A DNA stretch of 64,000 nt from Paracoccaceae bacterium (GCA_021648025.1 JAKITO010000003.1:124001-188000), one strand, 5' to 3'; counted from the stretch's first letter, positions 42,402 to 52,433 are shown. Notes: generated by a model from the sequence alone, not told the origin. Made by a program: numbers and translations.

Positions 42402-42962
42402 TTACCTCGGTTCCTGAACGAATGCAGAGATTGAAACCAGTGCGAATTGGCCTGCTCCGTCCGTGGTTACGTTTTTACCCAATCCGGTTGACGGGAATAC
42501 CGGGCTTATCTTGGCGCAGGCGCGCAGGATCATCAGTTCGTTCTCCTGCCCGTTGACAAAGCTGACCACCGGGGCCACTTCTTCGGATTGATCGGTGCAG
42601 GTGGGTACGGCCGGAATGTCTGCCCAATTGCGCGGGTCGACCTGAACCATTTCCAGATGCAGGTTATCACTGCAATCGGCGATAAACCCGGCCCGCGCGC
42701 AGATCCGGTCCTTGATGTCATCATGTTGCAGGTCTTCGCCTGTGCCCAGACGGATGTCGCGCACGGTCAGGTCCATCGCCCGTTCCAGCATTGAGTGCTG
42801 CAAGGTGATCATGCCCAGTTCAACCCCGGACAACATGAACAACAACATGACCGGAAAGGTGATGGCAAATTCCACCGTGCCACTGCCTTCCTCGGACCGG
42901 GAAAATCGTGACAACCGGCCAGAGAACCCGCAGGTAATCTTGCGAAGTTTGGTGCGTATCAT
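42402..42962 (-). CDS. TadE-like pseudopilin
   Basis: The 186-residue product has the motif EEGSGTVEFAITFPVMLLFM with the glutamate of the pseudopilin helix, followed by a globular domain with four cysteines. It starts with an ATGA overlapping the tadG stop and ends 5 bp before the next pilin, so the three are one operon. The likely role is as a minor component of the Flp/Tad pilus used for surface attachment. Confidence 0.82.
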   Translation of the reverse strand: MIRTKLRKITCGFSGRLSRFSRSEEGSGTVEFAITFPVMLLFMLSGVELGMITLQHSMLERAMDLTVRDIRLGTGEDLQHDDIKDRICARAGFIADCSDNLHLEMVQVDPRNWADIPAVPTCTDQSEEVAPVVSFVNGQENELMILRACAKISPVFPSTGLGKNVTTDGAGQFALVSISAFVQEPR

Positions 42963-44569
42963 TGGGTCAACCTCAGTTTGCGGATTGATGACGCGATGGC
43001 GGCAAACGCATCGGCAATTTCCAATCCGTCCACATCAAAGAAATGGCTTGGTGAACTGGCGCAGTTCGCCAGGATCGCCTGACCGGCTGCCGGGGCCTCA
43101 AAGCCGATGGCGAACACGATCACCTGCTGGCTTTTTGCCGCATCGCAGATGGCTTCGGTGCGGGTATTCTTGGTTGCCGCAGGCACGCTGTCGAACACCC
43201 CCCAATACCACGTGTTCCAGATAGAACCGGGCCCTTCCCACCAAGGCTGGTAATTCTCTCTCAGGTTCTCTGCTACAGAGGTAAAGGCCCACAGTTCCGA
43301 ATAAGCCAGGCGAACGGCGTCACCGTCTTCATCGTCGCCAAAGGGATGGTGTTCCCAGTCGTCATCCTCCGGCCAGTAATATTCGTCCCTGTCGGCGTCA
43401 TAGATCGAATAGCGTTGTTCTTCTTCGTTCCACCAGACGTCCGAGTCTCCGGTTCGATAGGTATCTTCCAAGAAGTATTGATCGGTGTTCTCCCCGTCCG
43501 TCATCAGAACGATCACCTTCAATGCGTCGGTGTTGTCGTAGGCGTGCGGCCGGGTGCCAAAGGTGGGATCGACAAAGCCGCCGGCAATCATTGATTGTAT
43601 CACCGGGTTCATGTCCGGGTCGATCAGGGCAGTTCCCCATTTCATGCCGATGTCAATCGAGGTATTGCCGTTCGCGACCAGATTGTTGATGAATGCCTTC
43701 AGGACAACGGGGTCGTTTTCCAGGACCATTATTTCATTTGCGGCGGCTGCCTCGCATACCGGGACCGGAACCAGTTGTTGTGGGGTTTGGTCACGCCCTT
43801 CAAAATAGTGAAACACATTGAAGTGCATCGTGCGCTCGTAAGGGAATCCGGTACTCATCGACGTATCGCTGAATTCCGAGTTTTCGAAATTGATGCACCT
43901 TGAATAATTGTGTTCCTGCGAAACATTGAATTCGTCGAACAGTTCCTGCGGGGCCGAGACCTGGGTGGCGTAGGGGATGATCGAAATCGACAGTTTGCCT
44001 TCCTCGGTGTTTTCGAACATCTGGTCGATGAAATCACGCGCGGCGATCTGAAGGTTGGGCAGGCGGTTGTTCCAGCCCATCGAACCGGACACATCCAGCA
44101 CCAGCGAAATTTCAATGCCGTCCACACGCTCTTCGGCCGAACTTGCGGCGGGGGCCATCAGGCTGTCGATGCCCGTCATATGCATGAACTGGGTGCGAAC
44201 CTCGGCGGCGGCGGTGGCCGAAACACTCCGGAACCCTTCGCCTTCGTTGATCGTGACCGAAGACAGATATTCTTCCAATCCGGCTTTTTGGAAATAATCG
44301 GTGACCACCGCATGGGCGTCCTCATTGTCAAGGTCGGCGGCGGCAAGAACGGCGCGATCCAGGGTATATTGAAGATGCGCGCGGTTGCGTTCAAAGTGCA
44401 TCAGGTCAACGCCGATGCCGGCCACCATCAGGATGATCAGGAACACGTAAACCCCGAAAATAACCAAAGCGCCGTCTTCGTCGCGGGTAAAAGCCCGGGC
44501 ATGACGGAATAAGAAAGCCGGGCGGGTAGCGGCCTGTTTCATCGGTTGTGTATTTTCACGCACATTCAT
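42959..44569 (-). CDS. TadG-like protein with von Willebrand A domain
   Basis: The 536-residue product has the Tad N-terminal helix (RDEDGALVIFGVYVFLIILM, about residues 29-48) and a large extracytoplasmic VWA domain. The metal-site motif DVSGSMG is at residues 159-165, with a later MTDGENTDQ block. The C-terminal insertion is very acidic and aromatic (runs of D, E, W and Y). TadG anchors the pilus machine to the envelope. The start may be at 44569 or the Met ten residues later. Confidence 0.85.
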   Translation of the reverse strand: MNVRENTQPMKQAATRPAFLFRHARAFTRDEDGALVIFGVYVFLIILMVAGIGVDLMHFERNRAHLQYTLDRAVLAAADLDNEDAHAVVTDYFQKAGLEEYLSSVTINEGEGFRSVSATAAAEVRTQFMHMTGIDSLMAPAASSAEERVDGIEISLVLDVSGSMGWNNRLPNLQIAARDFIDQMFENTEEGKLSISIIPYATQVSAPQELFDEFNVSQEHNYSRCINFENSEFSDTSMSTGFPYERTMHFNVFHYFEGRDQTPQQLVPVPVCEAAAANEIMVLENDPVVLKAFINNLVANGNTSIDIGMKWGTALIDPDMNPVIQSMIAGGFVDPTFGTRPHAYDNTDALKVIVLMTDGENTDQYFLEDTYRTGDSDVWWNEEEQRYSIYDADRDEYYWPEDDDWEHHPFGDDEDGDAVRLAYSELWAFTSVAENLRENYQPWWEGPGSIWNTWYWGVFDSVPAATKNTRTEAICDAAKSQQVIVFAIGFEAPAAGQAILANCASSPSHFFDVDGLEIADAFAAIASSIRKLRLTQ

Positions 44570-44914
44570 GGATTACCTCATTCGCGAAGGCGATATTGTC
44601 GCCTGTGGATCGCAATTCATCCCCACCTTATTGCCTTGGAATAATGGCCTGAATGCGGCGTAAATCGTGCCAAACGGGCAGGTTTCCGGCAAATTTGGCA
44701 ACGATTAGTGGTTGACCGCCCGGTCCGTCTTTGGATTGGAAACAATAGTGGCCGGCAGGCAAAATCAGTCGGAAAACCGGGACAGAACCAATTTCCCACC
44801 AATCGGCCGGGCATTTGAGAAAAATTTGCGACTTATTAATCGACTTGGCGCTAACGTGATGGCACACATAAAGTGTGGCGAGCCGCCGCAGCCAAACAGT
44901 TGGAGAATGCCTTG
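44570..44914. other. Intergenic region without a visible gene
   Basis: This 345-bp divergent gap between tadG and the glutamate dehydrogenase gene should hold both promoters. I see no convincing frame, hairpin or repeat in it; the minus-strand frames at 44617-44867 look like chance. Confidence 0.6.
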
Positions 44915-46345
44915 ATGGCCGATAAACCAGAACCGAGTTTTCGCGAAAGTGTGGACCTGATGTTTAGCAGGGCGGTTGCCCTGATGGATCTGCCACCCGG
45001 TCTGGAAGAGAAAATCAGGGTGTGCAATGCCACCTATACGGTGCGTTTTGGTGTGCGCCTGCGCGGCAATATCCAGACCTTTACCGGTTATCGCTCGGTG
45101 CATTCGGAACATATGGAGCCGGTCAAGGGCGGCATTCGTTACGCCCCCAACGTGCACCAGGACGAGGTCGAGGCGCTGGCCGCATTGATGACCTATAAAT
45201 GTGCCCTGGTCGAGGCGCCTTTTGGCGGCTCCAAAGGGGGGTTGCGGATTGACCCGCGTCAATACGACGAACACGAGCTTGAACTGATCACCCGGCGGTT
45301 TGCCTATGAACTGGCCAAACGTGACCTGATCCACCCGTCACAAAACGTGCCGGCCCCCGATATGGGCACCGGTGAACGTGAGATGGCCTGGATCGCCGAT
45401 CAATACGCGCGCATGAACACCACAGATATAAACGCCAATGCCTGTGTCACCGGCAAGCCGTTGAATGCGGGGGGCATTGCCGGTCGGGTCGAGGCAACGG
45501 GGCGGGGCGTGCAATACGCTTTGCAAGAGTTTTTCCGCCATCCCGAAGATATTGCCAAGGCCAATATGGCGGGCTCGCTTGATGGCAAACGGGTGATTGT
45601 GCAGGGCTTGGGCAACGTGGGCTATCACGCGGTCAAATTCCTGTCGGAAGAAGATGGGTCGATTATCACAGGTATCATTGAGCGTGATGGCGCATTGTTC
45701 AACCCCAAGGGACTTGATGTTGAAGCGGTGCGCAACTGGATCGTCAATCAGGGCGGTGTCACCGGCTTTCCGGATGCGATTCATACAGCCGACGGGGCGA
45801 CAGTGCTTGAGGAAGAATGCGACATTCTGATCCCGGCGGCTTTGGAAGGGGTGATCAACCTGACCAACGCGGCCCGCATCAAGGCACCGTTGATCATCGA
45901 GGCTGCGAACGGCCCGATCACTGCCGGTGCCGATGATATCCTGCGCGAAAAGGGCGTGGTGATTATTCCCGATATGTATGCCAATGCGGGCGGTGTTACG
46001 GTTTCGTATTTTGAATGGGTCAAGAACCTGTCGCATATCCGCTTTGGCCGGATGCAGCGACGTCAGGAAGAGGCCCGCCACCAGTTGGTGATAGACGAAT
46101 TGGCGCGGCTTGATACGGCCATGGGCGATGCCTGGTCGATGACGCCGGAGTTCAAAAGCAAGTATCTGCGTGGCGCAGGGGAGCTTGAGCTGGTGCGCTC
46201 AGGCCTTGATGACACCATGCGCATTGCCTATCAATCCATGCGCGAGGTCTGGCATGAGCGCGGTGACGTGGACGACCTTCGCACCGCCGCCTATCTTGTG
46301 TCCATCGGCAAGGTCGCCGCCAGTTATCGCGCCAAGGGCTTGTAG
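44915..46345 (+). CDS. gdhA: Glutamate dehydrogenase (Glu/Leu/Phe/Val family)
   Basis: The enzyme interconverts glutamate and 2-oxoglutarate plus ammonia. The 476-residue product has the catalytic lysine region KGGIRYAPNVHQDEVEALA and EAPFGGSKGG, the PAPDMGTGEREM block and a Rossmann motif GLGNVGYHAVKFL. The ATG at 44915 has GGAGA nine bases before it and is preferred over 44873. It precedes the sarcosine oxidase operon, which also handles amino nitrogen, but a 560-bp gap separates them. Confidence 0.92.
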   Translation: MADKPEPSFRESVDLMFSRAVALMDLPPGLEEKIRVCNATYTVRFGVRLRGNIQTFTGYRSVHSEHMEPVKGGIRYAPNVHQDEVEALAALMTYKCALVEAPFGGSKGGLRIDPRQYDEHELELITRRFAYELAKRDLIHPSQNVPAPDMGTGEREMAWIADQYARMNTTDINANACVTGKPLNAGGIAGRVEATGRGVQYALQEFFRHPEDIAKANMAGSLDGKRVIVQGLGNVGYHAVKFLSEEDGSIITGIIERDGALFNPKGLDVEAVRNWIVNQGGVTGFPDAIHTADGATVLEEECDILIPAALEGVINLTNAARIKAPLIIEAANGPITAGADDILREKGVVIIPDMYANAGGVTVSYFEWVKNLSHIRFGRMQRRQEEARHQLVIDELARLDTAMGDAWSMTPEFKSKYLRGAGELELVRSGLDDTMRIAYQSMREVWHERGDVDDLRTAAYLVSIGKVAASYRAKGL

Positions 46346-46482
46346 GTTTCAAGTGGGAGCTGTTTCAAGACGGTTTCCACAACACCCATCGCGCGGGTTC
46401 TGAAACCGCAGGGAGAATGCGCTGACCACTCCTTTGCAGGCAGCTTTGGTCAGGGCAGACATGCCCATTTTGGACGTGTCGA

Positions 46483-46641
46483 TCATCCCGGCCGGTCCAG
46501 CAGCTTTTCGATTTCGAAAACCCCCGCCTTGGTGAATCCATTGGGCAGAAGCACCCGCCCGGCGGTGGCATCATCCCTTTTGCAGCCATTGCCGCGAACC
46601 AGTTTCAATAACAGGTCAACATGGTTTTGCCCAACCGCCAT
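46483..46641 (-). CDS. Doubtful small exported protein, 52 residues or more
   Basis: From the ATG at 46641 the frame reads MAVGQNHVDLLLKLVRGNGC and ends EIEKLLDRPG. The in-frame codons just before it read RFLLGLLLSATAA, which looks like a signal peptide, but no good start codon is found further upstream. Either a rare start is used, the gene is broken at its 5' end, or the frame is chance. The remaining part of 46346-46904 shows no gene. Confidence 0.3.
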   Translation of the reverse strand: MAVGQNHVDLLLKLVRGNGCKRDDATAGRVLLPNGFTKAGVFEIEKLLDRPG

Positions 46642-46904
46642 GGCGGCGGTTGCAGACAGTAGCAGGCCTAAAAGAAAGCGCGTGCAAGAACCTCGTGGTT
46701 GTTGGTCGCGCCTGAATTGGTATATTGTTTACCTGCCCTGTTGTTCTTTTTAAGCGGGGTTTGGTATTGGCGGGCGACCATTTGGTCGGGCTTGTACACA
46801 TGTATGTCGTGAATAACCCGCCTGCCATACTGCCTGGTCTGGTACCTTCGGAAAAAAAGGTTCTGGAACCGGTTGGAACATGTTTTGCCCAAAGGGGAAA
46901 CCGA

Positions 46905-48158
46905 ATGCGCTTTTCTGCCCTGAAGATTCTGGCTCAAGGTCTGAGAGGCAACACAGGCTGGGCACCGCACTGGCGTGACCCAGAACCAAAGGACCAATAC
47001 GATATCGTCATCATCGGCGGTGGCGGGCATGGGCTGAGCACGGCCTATCACCTGGCGCGCGAACACGGGTTGCGCAATATTGCGGTGCTGGAAAAGGGCT
47101 ATATCGGCGGCGGCAATGTCGGGCGTAATACCACCATTGTGCGGGCCAATTATTTCCTGCCGGGCAATTCCGAGTTCTATTCGCATTCTTTGAAGCTTTG
47201 GGAAGGGTTGGAGCAGGAGCTGAATTATAACGTGATGATGTCTCAGCGTGGTGTCATCAACCTGTTTCATTCCGACGGCCAGCGCGACGCCTTTGTGCGG
47301 CGCGGCAATGCGATGATCAATCAGGGCGATGACGCGGTGCTGCTGGACCGCGACGGGGTGCGCAAACTGGTGCCGTATCTGGACTTCGACAATGGGCGGT
47401 TTCCGATCTACGGCGGCTTGCTGCATCCACGCGGGGGCACGGCGCGTCATGATGCGGTGGCCTGGGGGTTTGCCCGGGGGGCGGATCAGCGCGGGGTGGA
47501 GATATTGCAGAACTGTGAAGTCACGGGGATTGATGTCGAGGGCGGCGTGGTGCGCGGGGTGCAGACGTCGCGCGGCGCGATCCGGGCCAAAAAGGTGGCG
47601 ATTGTGGTGGCCGGGCGGTCAAGTCAGGTGGCGGCGATGGCGGGGATGCGCCTGCCGGTGGAAAGCCATGTGTTGCAGGCGTTTGTCACCGAGGGACTGA
47701 AGCCGGTGATTGATCATGTGATCAGCTTTGGCATGGGGCATTTCTATATCAGCCAGTCGGATAAGGGCGGTCTGGTGTTTGGCGGTGATATCGACATGTA
47801 TGCGTCTTATGCCGCGCGCGGCAATCTGCCGATTGTGGAACATGTGATGCAGGCGGGGATGACCCTGATGCCAATGATCGGCAAGGCCAAAGTGTTACGC
47901 AGTTGGGGTGGGATCATGGATATGACACCCGACGGGTCGCCCTTTATCGACAAGACGGATATCGACGGGTTGTTTGTCAATTGTGGCTGGAATTATGGGG
48001 GTTTCAAGGCGGTTCCGGCTTCGGGGCATTGTTTTGCCCATCTGATTGCGACCGGTCGCCATCACGGGGCGGCGGCCAAGTTTCGGCTGGACCGGATGAA
48101 GACCGGGGTTGGGATCATGGACGAAGAAGGCACCGGGGCGCAGCATAACCTGCACTAG
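46905..48158 (+). CDS. soxB: Sarcosine oxidase beta subunit
   Basis: The beta subunit carries the covalent flavin and oxidises sarcosine to glycine and formaldehyde equivalents. The 417-residue product has the dinucleotide motif IVIIGGGGHGLSTAYHLA, the NVGRNTTIVRANYF block that includes the flavin region, and the late block IDGLFVNCGWNYGGFKAVPASGH (as separate parts). The ATG at 46905 has AAAGGGGA before it. It leads the soxBDAG operon. Confidence 0.95.
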   Translation: MRFSALKILAQGLRGNTGWAPHWRDPEPKDQYDIVIIGGGGHGLSTAYHLAREHGLRNIAVLEKGYIGGGNVGRNTTIVRANYFLPGNSEFYSHSLKLWEGLEQELNYNVMMSQRGVINLFHSDGQRDAFVRRGNAMINQGDDAVLLDRDGVRKLVPYLDFDNGRFPIYGGLLHPRGGTARHDAVAWGFARGADQRGVEILQNCEVTGIDVEGGVVRGVQTSRGAIRAKKVAIVVAGRSSQVAAMAGMRLPVESHVLQAFVTEGLKPVIDHVISFGMGHFYISQSDKGGLVFGGDIDMYASYAARGNLPIVEHVMQAGMTLMPMIGKAKVLRSWGGIMDMTPDGSPFIDKTDIDGLFVNCGWNYGGFKAVPASGHCFAHLIATGRHHGAAAKFRLDRMKTGVGIMDEEGTGAQHNLH

Positions 48159-48219
48159 CGTCTGGTCGAAAGGGCGGGATTTTGAGTTTACTTAGCAAGA
48201 TGAAGAGGAGGGAGGTGCG

Positions 48220-48492
48220 ATGAGGATCAGATGTCCCTTGTGTGGCGAACGGGACCGGCGAGAGTTCTATTATAAAGGGGCGGCCGTTGCATTGGCGCGG
48301 CCTGATCCGGGCGCAGGGGCCGAGGTGTGGGATGCCTATTTGCATTTGCGCGATAACCCCTGTGGCGAGACCCGCGAGCTTTGGTATCACGAGGCCGGGT
48401 GTTCGGCGTGGCTGGTGGTGACAAGGGACACAGGCACCCATCAGATGGCGGGGGTTGAACTGGCCTCGGCAGCAGGAGGGGCCGGGTCATGA
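48220..48492 (+). CDS. soxD: Sarcosine oxidase delta subunit
   Basis: The delta subunit is a small zinc-binding chain of the heterotetramer. The 90-residue product starts MRIRCPLCGERDRREFYYKG, with the CPLCG pair as metal ligands, followed by a histidine and cysteine in YHEAGCSAW. A strong GGAGG site precedes the ATG. It overlaps soxA by 4 bp (ATGA). Confidence 0.95.
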   Translation: MRIRCPLCGERDRREFYYKGAAVALARPDPGAGAEVWDAYLHLRDNPCGETRELWYHEAGCSAWLVVTRDTGTHQMAGVELASAAGGAGS

Positions 48493-51419
48493 GGATTGCA
48501 GGGCAGGGATTGCTGGACCGGGCCAAGACGGTCACGTTCACCTTTGATGGCGTGCATTATACCGGGATCAAGGGTGATACTTTGGCCTCGGCTTTATTGG
48601 CCAATGATGTGCGCCTGTTGGGCCGATCATTCAAATATCACAGACCGCGCGGTGTTCTGACGGCCGGGAGTGAAGAGCCGAATGCACTGGTGACGATTGG
48701 CACCGGTGCGGCGCAAGAGCCGAATGTGCGCGCCACGGTGCAAGAGATTTACCCGGGGCTTCAGGTGCGGTCGCAGAATTGCTGGCCATCACCGGGGTTT
48801 GACCTGATGGCGGTGAATGATTTTGCCGCACCGTTTTTAAGTGCCGGGTTTTATTACAAGACCTTCATGTGGCCGCGGACGTTTTGGGAACGGGTGTACG
48901 AGCCGATAATACGGCGTGCGGCTGGATTGGGGGCGTTGTCAGGGAAGGCAGATACCGACCGATACGAGACCGTTTGGGCCCATTGCGATCTGTTGGTAAT
49001 AGGTGCCGGGCCTGCGGGATTAATGGCCGCACTAAGGGCCGGGCGGGCAGGCGCGGATGTTATTCTGGCAGACGAGGGCGCCCGGATGGGCGGGCGATTG
49101 CTGGCCGAAACGCATCTGGTGGACGCACAGCCCGGCCATGTCTGGGTCGAGGCGGTTCTTGATGAATTGCGCGACATGGACAATGTGCGCCTGATGCCGC
49201 GCACCACGGTGACCGGGGCTTACGATCAGGGCACATACGGTGCGTTGGAGCGGGTCACTCAACATATGCCGCGCAGCGGCGCCCCCCCCCGCGAGGCATT
49301 TTGGAAGATCATAGCGAAGCGGGCGGTTTTGGCGGCGGGCGCGTTAGAGCGCCCAGTGGCATTTGCCAATAACGACCGGCCCGGGATCATGATGGCGGGG
49401 GCGGTGCGGGCCTATCTGAACCGGTGGGGCGTCAGCCCCGGCAGGTCGGTGGCGGTGTTTTGCAACAATGATGATGCCCATCGCACGGCGCATGATCTGG
49501 TTCAGGCTGGTGTGCATGTGGCGGCGGTGATCGATTCGCGCCATGACGCGCCCTTGTCGGATGCCTTTGAGGTGCGGCGCGGCGCGCAGGTCTGTGACAG
49601 TTCGGGCCGCAAGGGATTAGAGAGCATCACGGTGCGGTCGGTCAGCGGAGAGGAACGGTTGCAGGTCGATTGCCTTGCCATGTCGGGTGGCTGGAATCCG
49701 ACCTTGCACCTGACGTGTCACATGAATGGCCGCCCGCAATGGCGTCAGGATATCGCCAGTTTTGTACCGGTGCCGGGGATGGTTCCGGGGTTGCAGGCGG
49801 CCGGGGCCTGTAACGGGGTGTTTTCGACGTTGGCCTGTATCAAAGACGGGATTTTTGCCGCCGGCGGCGCACTTGCCGCGCTGGGCATCAAGGCCCCGGA
49901 TGTCACCCCCCCCGAAGCCGAGGATGTACCTTACCGGCTGACGCCTTTGTGGACCGTGCCGGGCAAGGGCCGGGCCTGGCTGGATTTTCAGAACGATGTG
50001 ACGGTGAAAGACGTCAATCAGGCGGCCCGCGAGAACTTTCGTTCGGTTGAGCATATGAAGCGCTATACCACCCAGGGAATGGCCCCCGATCAGGGCAAGA
50101 ATTCCAACGTCAACGCCTTGGCGGTTTTGGCCGATGCCACCGGGCGCGATATCCCCGAGACCGGGACGACCACGTTTCGTGCGCCGTATTCGCCGGTATC
50201 TATTGCCGCGTTGGGGTCATCCGGACAAGGCCGCGGCTTTGCGCCTGAAAGGTTCGTCACCTCACACCAGGCAACGGTTGAACGGAACGCGCCGTTGATC
50301 GAAGCAGGGCTTTGGTATCGGCCCAGTTATTTTCCGAAAACAGGTGAAACCCATTGGCGCGAATCCTGTGACCGCGAGGTAAACATGGTACGCGAGGCGG
50401 TTGGCATCTGCGATGTGTCGACCTTGGGCAAGATCGACATTCAGGGGCCGGGTGCGGCGGCACTGCTGGATTTTGTTTATACCGGCGTGTTTTCCACCCT
50501 CAGGGTCGGCAAAGTCCGCTATGGGCTGATGCTGCGCGAAGACGGTTTTGTGATGGACGACGGCACCACCGCGCGGTTGGGCGAAAATCATTACCTGATG
50601 ACCACCACCACAGCCGCTGCCAGAGAGGTGATGCGCCATTTGGAATTCGCCCATCAGGGGCTGATGCCGCATCTGGATGTATCGATGATTTCAGTCACGG
50701 AACAATGGGCGCAGTTTGCCGTCGCCGGGCCAAAATCGCGGGAATTGCTGGATGGGGTGCTGGATGCGCCGCTGAACCCGGACGACTGGCCGTTCATGGC
50801 TTGTGGCAGGGTGCAGGTTTTGGGGGTCGAGGCGCGATTGTTTCGCATCTCGTTTTCGGGCGAACATGCCTATGAACTGGCGATCCCGGCGCGTTACGGT
50901 GATGCCTTGTTCCGATTGCTGCTGGAACGGGCCGAAAACATCGGCGGCGGGCCTTACGGCATAGAGGCGCTGAATGTGCTGCGGATTGAAAAGGGGTTGA
51001 TTACGCATGCGGAAATTCACGGGCGGGTGACGCCATTTGACATTGGCATGGGGCGGATGGTTTCGGCCAAAAAGGACTGCATCGGCAAAACCATGTCACA
51101 GCGGCCCGGTCTGACTGGCGAGTCCCGTGATCAACTGATCGGTTTAAAGCCAAGCGGCGTGGTCAGGCAACTTAGTGCCGGTGCGCATTTGTTCCGCCAG
51201 GAGGATGAGGCCGTCCGGGTCAATGATCAGGGCTATGTCACCTCGGTCGCCTATTCGCCCAGTTTGGGTCATATGATCGGGCTTGGGTTCCTGAAAAACG
51301 GGCCCGCGCGCAAGGGCGAGATTATTCGCATGGTTGATCACTTGCGCGGGCTTGAAACCTTGTGCGAGGTTGTTGACCCGGTGTTTTATGATCGTGAAGG
51401 GGGGCGGGCGCGTGACTGA
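48489..51419 (+). CDS. soxA: Sarcosine oxidase alpha subunit
   Basis: The 976-residue alpha subunit has three parts. An N-terminal 2Fe-2S-ferredoxin-like fold (TFTFDGVHYTGIKGDTLASA) comes first, then a NAD-binding flavoprotein domain (CDLLVIGAGPAGLMAALRAG near residue 165). From about residue 600 a C-terminal aminomethyltransferase-like folate domain passes the one-carbon unit to tetrahydrofolate. The length equals that of known subunits. Translation is coupled on both sides (ATGA with soxD, 8-bp overlap with soxG). Confidence 0.96.
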   Translation: MRIAGQGLLDRAKTVTFTFDGVHYTGIKGDTLASALLANDVRLLGRSFKYHRPRGVLTAGSEEPNALVTIGTGAAQEPNVRATVQEIYPGLQVRSQNCWPSPGFDLMAVNDFAAPFLSAGFYYKTFMWPRTFWERVYEPIIRRAAGLGALSGKADTDRYETVWAHCDLLVIGAGPAGLMAALRAGRAGADVILADEGARMGGRLLAETHLVDAQPGHVWVEAVLDELRDMDNVRLMPRTTVTGAYDQGTYGALERVTQHMPRSGAPPREAFWKIIAKRAVLAAGALERPVAFANNDRPGIMMAGAVRAYLNRWGVSPGRSVAVFCNNDDAHRTAHDLVQAGVHVAAVIDSRHDAPLSDAFEVRRGAQVCDSSGRKGLESITVRSVSGEERLQVDCLAMSGGWNPTLHLTCHMNGRPQWRQDIASFVPVPGMVPGLQAAGACNGVFSTLACIKDGIFAAGGALAALGIKAPDVTPPEAEDVPYRLTPLWTVPGKGRAWLDFQNDVTVKDVNQAARENFRSVEHMKRYTTQGMAPDQGKNSNVNALAVLADATGRDIPETGTTTFRAPYSPVSIAALGSSGQGRGFAPERFVTSHQATVERNAPLIEAGLWYRPSYFPKTGETHWRESCDREVNMVREAVGICDVSTLGKIDIQGPGAAALLDFVYTGVFSTLRVGKVRYGLMLREDGFVMDDGTTARLGENHYLMTTTTAAAREVMRHLEFAHQGLMPHLDVSMISVTEQWAQFAVAGPKSRELLDGVLDAPLNPDDWPFMACGRVQVLGVEARLFRISFSGEHAYELAIPARYGDALFRLLLERAENIGGGPYGIEALNVLRIEKGLITHAEIHGRVTPFDIGMGRMVSAKKDCIGKTMSQRPGLTGESRDQLIGLKPSGVVRQLSAGAHLFRQEDEAVRVNDQGYVTSVAYSPSLGHMIGLGFLKNGPARKGEIIRMVDHLRGLETLCEVVDPVFYDREGGRARD

Positions 51420-51957
51420 TCTGACTGCGATTTCACCCTGCGAGGGCTTGTTGCCGCTGGTAATTGGCGACCTGACAGTAACGGAACAACCCTTTGCGGC
51501 GATCACGTCAATCTCGCCGTATAAATCCCGTGAAAAAGACCTGTCGGCGGCATTGAAAGCCGCGCATGGGCTGGCGTTCCCGGCGCCGGGGCGCAGCAGC
51601 GCCAAGGCAGGCGCGCGCGCGATCTGGTTTTCGCAAGGTCAGGCATTGTTGATCGGCCCTGATCCGGACACAGGACTTGGCGAATTGGCAGCCCTTACAG
51701 ATCAATCTGATGCCTGGGCGGTTGTCCGGCTTGAGGGGGGCGGGGCGGTGGATGTCTTGGCGCGCCTTATGCCGCTGGATTTGCGCCCCGCAGTGTTCAA
51801 ACGCGGCCACACGGCGCGAACCGAACTGGCACATATGCTGGCATCCTTGACCAAGGTTGGTGATAAATCGTTTCAGATCATGGTGTTCCGATCCATGGCG
51901 CGGAGTTTACTGCATGATCTTAAAACGGCCATGGAAGCTGTGGCCGTGCGAGGGTAA
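51412..51957 (+). CDS. soxG: Sarcosine oxidase gamma subunit
   Basis: The 181-residue gamma subunit belongs to the heterotetramer and resembles the folate-domain fold. The chosen start is a GTG at 51412 overlapping the end of soxA, giving MTDLTAISPCEGLLPLVIGD. The frame is open earlier but inside soxA. The block RHL-free gamma signature DLRPAVFKRGHTARTELAHM is typical. It completes the operon. Confidence 0.93.
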   Translation: MTDLTAISPCEGLLPLVIGDLTVTEQPFAAITSISPYKSREKDLSAALKAAHGLAFPAPGRSSAKAGARAIWFSQGQALLIGPDPDTGLGELAALTDQSDAWAVVRLEGGGAVDVLARLMPLDLRPAVFKRGHTARTELAHMLASLTKVGDKSFQIMVFRSMARSLLHDLKTAMEAVAVRG

Positions 51958-51993
51958 TATAACCGCCAAAGCAACTGATTCCGGAGCCCTTGG

Positions 51994-52290
51994 ATGATCC
52001 GTATTGCCCTTTTTGCCGGCCTTCTGGCCTCGCCCACATTTGCCGCTGACACGCTTGAACAAAGCTGCGCCTATCAGGCGCAGGTGGTCGCGGCCATTCA
52101 ACAGGCCCGCCTTGACCGGGTAAAGGAACGCGATGTTCCGTCGGCAATTGCCGCAACCAACCCGGACTGGCCCGAGAATTATAACGCTGCAATCCCGCAT
52201 ATGACCCCTTGGGTCTATGAGATGAAACGCCGGGTATTGCGCAACGAAGACCTGTCAGCGGCCTGGAGTGAGCTGTGTTTGCAGCAGTAA
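51994..52290 (+). CDS. Small exported protein with two cysteines, 98 residues
   Basis: The product begins with a signal peptide (MIRIALFAGLLASPTFA, cleavage before ADTLEQS). It has one Cys near the mature N-terminus (SCAYQ) and one near the C-terminus (LCLQQ), likely joined by a disulfide in the periplasm. The mature part is helical. It follows soxG by 36 bp. No family function is known to me. Confidence 0.7.
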   Translation: MIRIALFAGLLASPTFAADTLEQSCAYQAQVVAAIQQARLDRVKERDVPSAIAATNPDWPENYNAAIPHMTPWVYEMKRRVLRNEDLSAAWSELCLQQ

Positions 52291-52326
52291 CAAGGCTGGA
52301 CAGTTCATACCAACTGCCGCGATAAT

Positions 52327-52433
52327 GCCTTTCGCGTTTCTTTGGACCACTGCATCACTTTGACCGGCGAGGCAGGGTTTGGTAAAACAAACACGTTCGC
52401 CGGTCAAAGTGATTCAATACGAACGCGAAAGGC
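52327..52433. repeat. Palindromic element with nested arms (copy 2)
   Basis: Outer arms GCCTTTCGCGTT and AACGCGAAAGGC pair perfectly. Inner arms ATCACTTTGACCGGCGA (52354-52370) and 52397-52413 pair perfectly over 17 bp around a 26-base loop. Its right end (GATTCAA, then GAACGCGAAA and GCTGTAA) matches the right end of the element at 20501-20553. It lies in the leader of dnaG, 11 bp before its start. Confidence 0.85.

Noticed and set aside
46365-46589. 74-residue minus-strand frame after glutamate dehydrogenase
   Set aside because: Low-complexity Pro/Arg/Ser composition without domain; another frame here looks more protein-like, though still doubtful.
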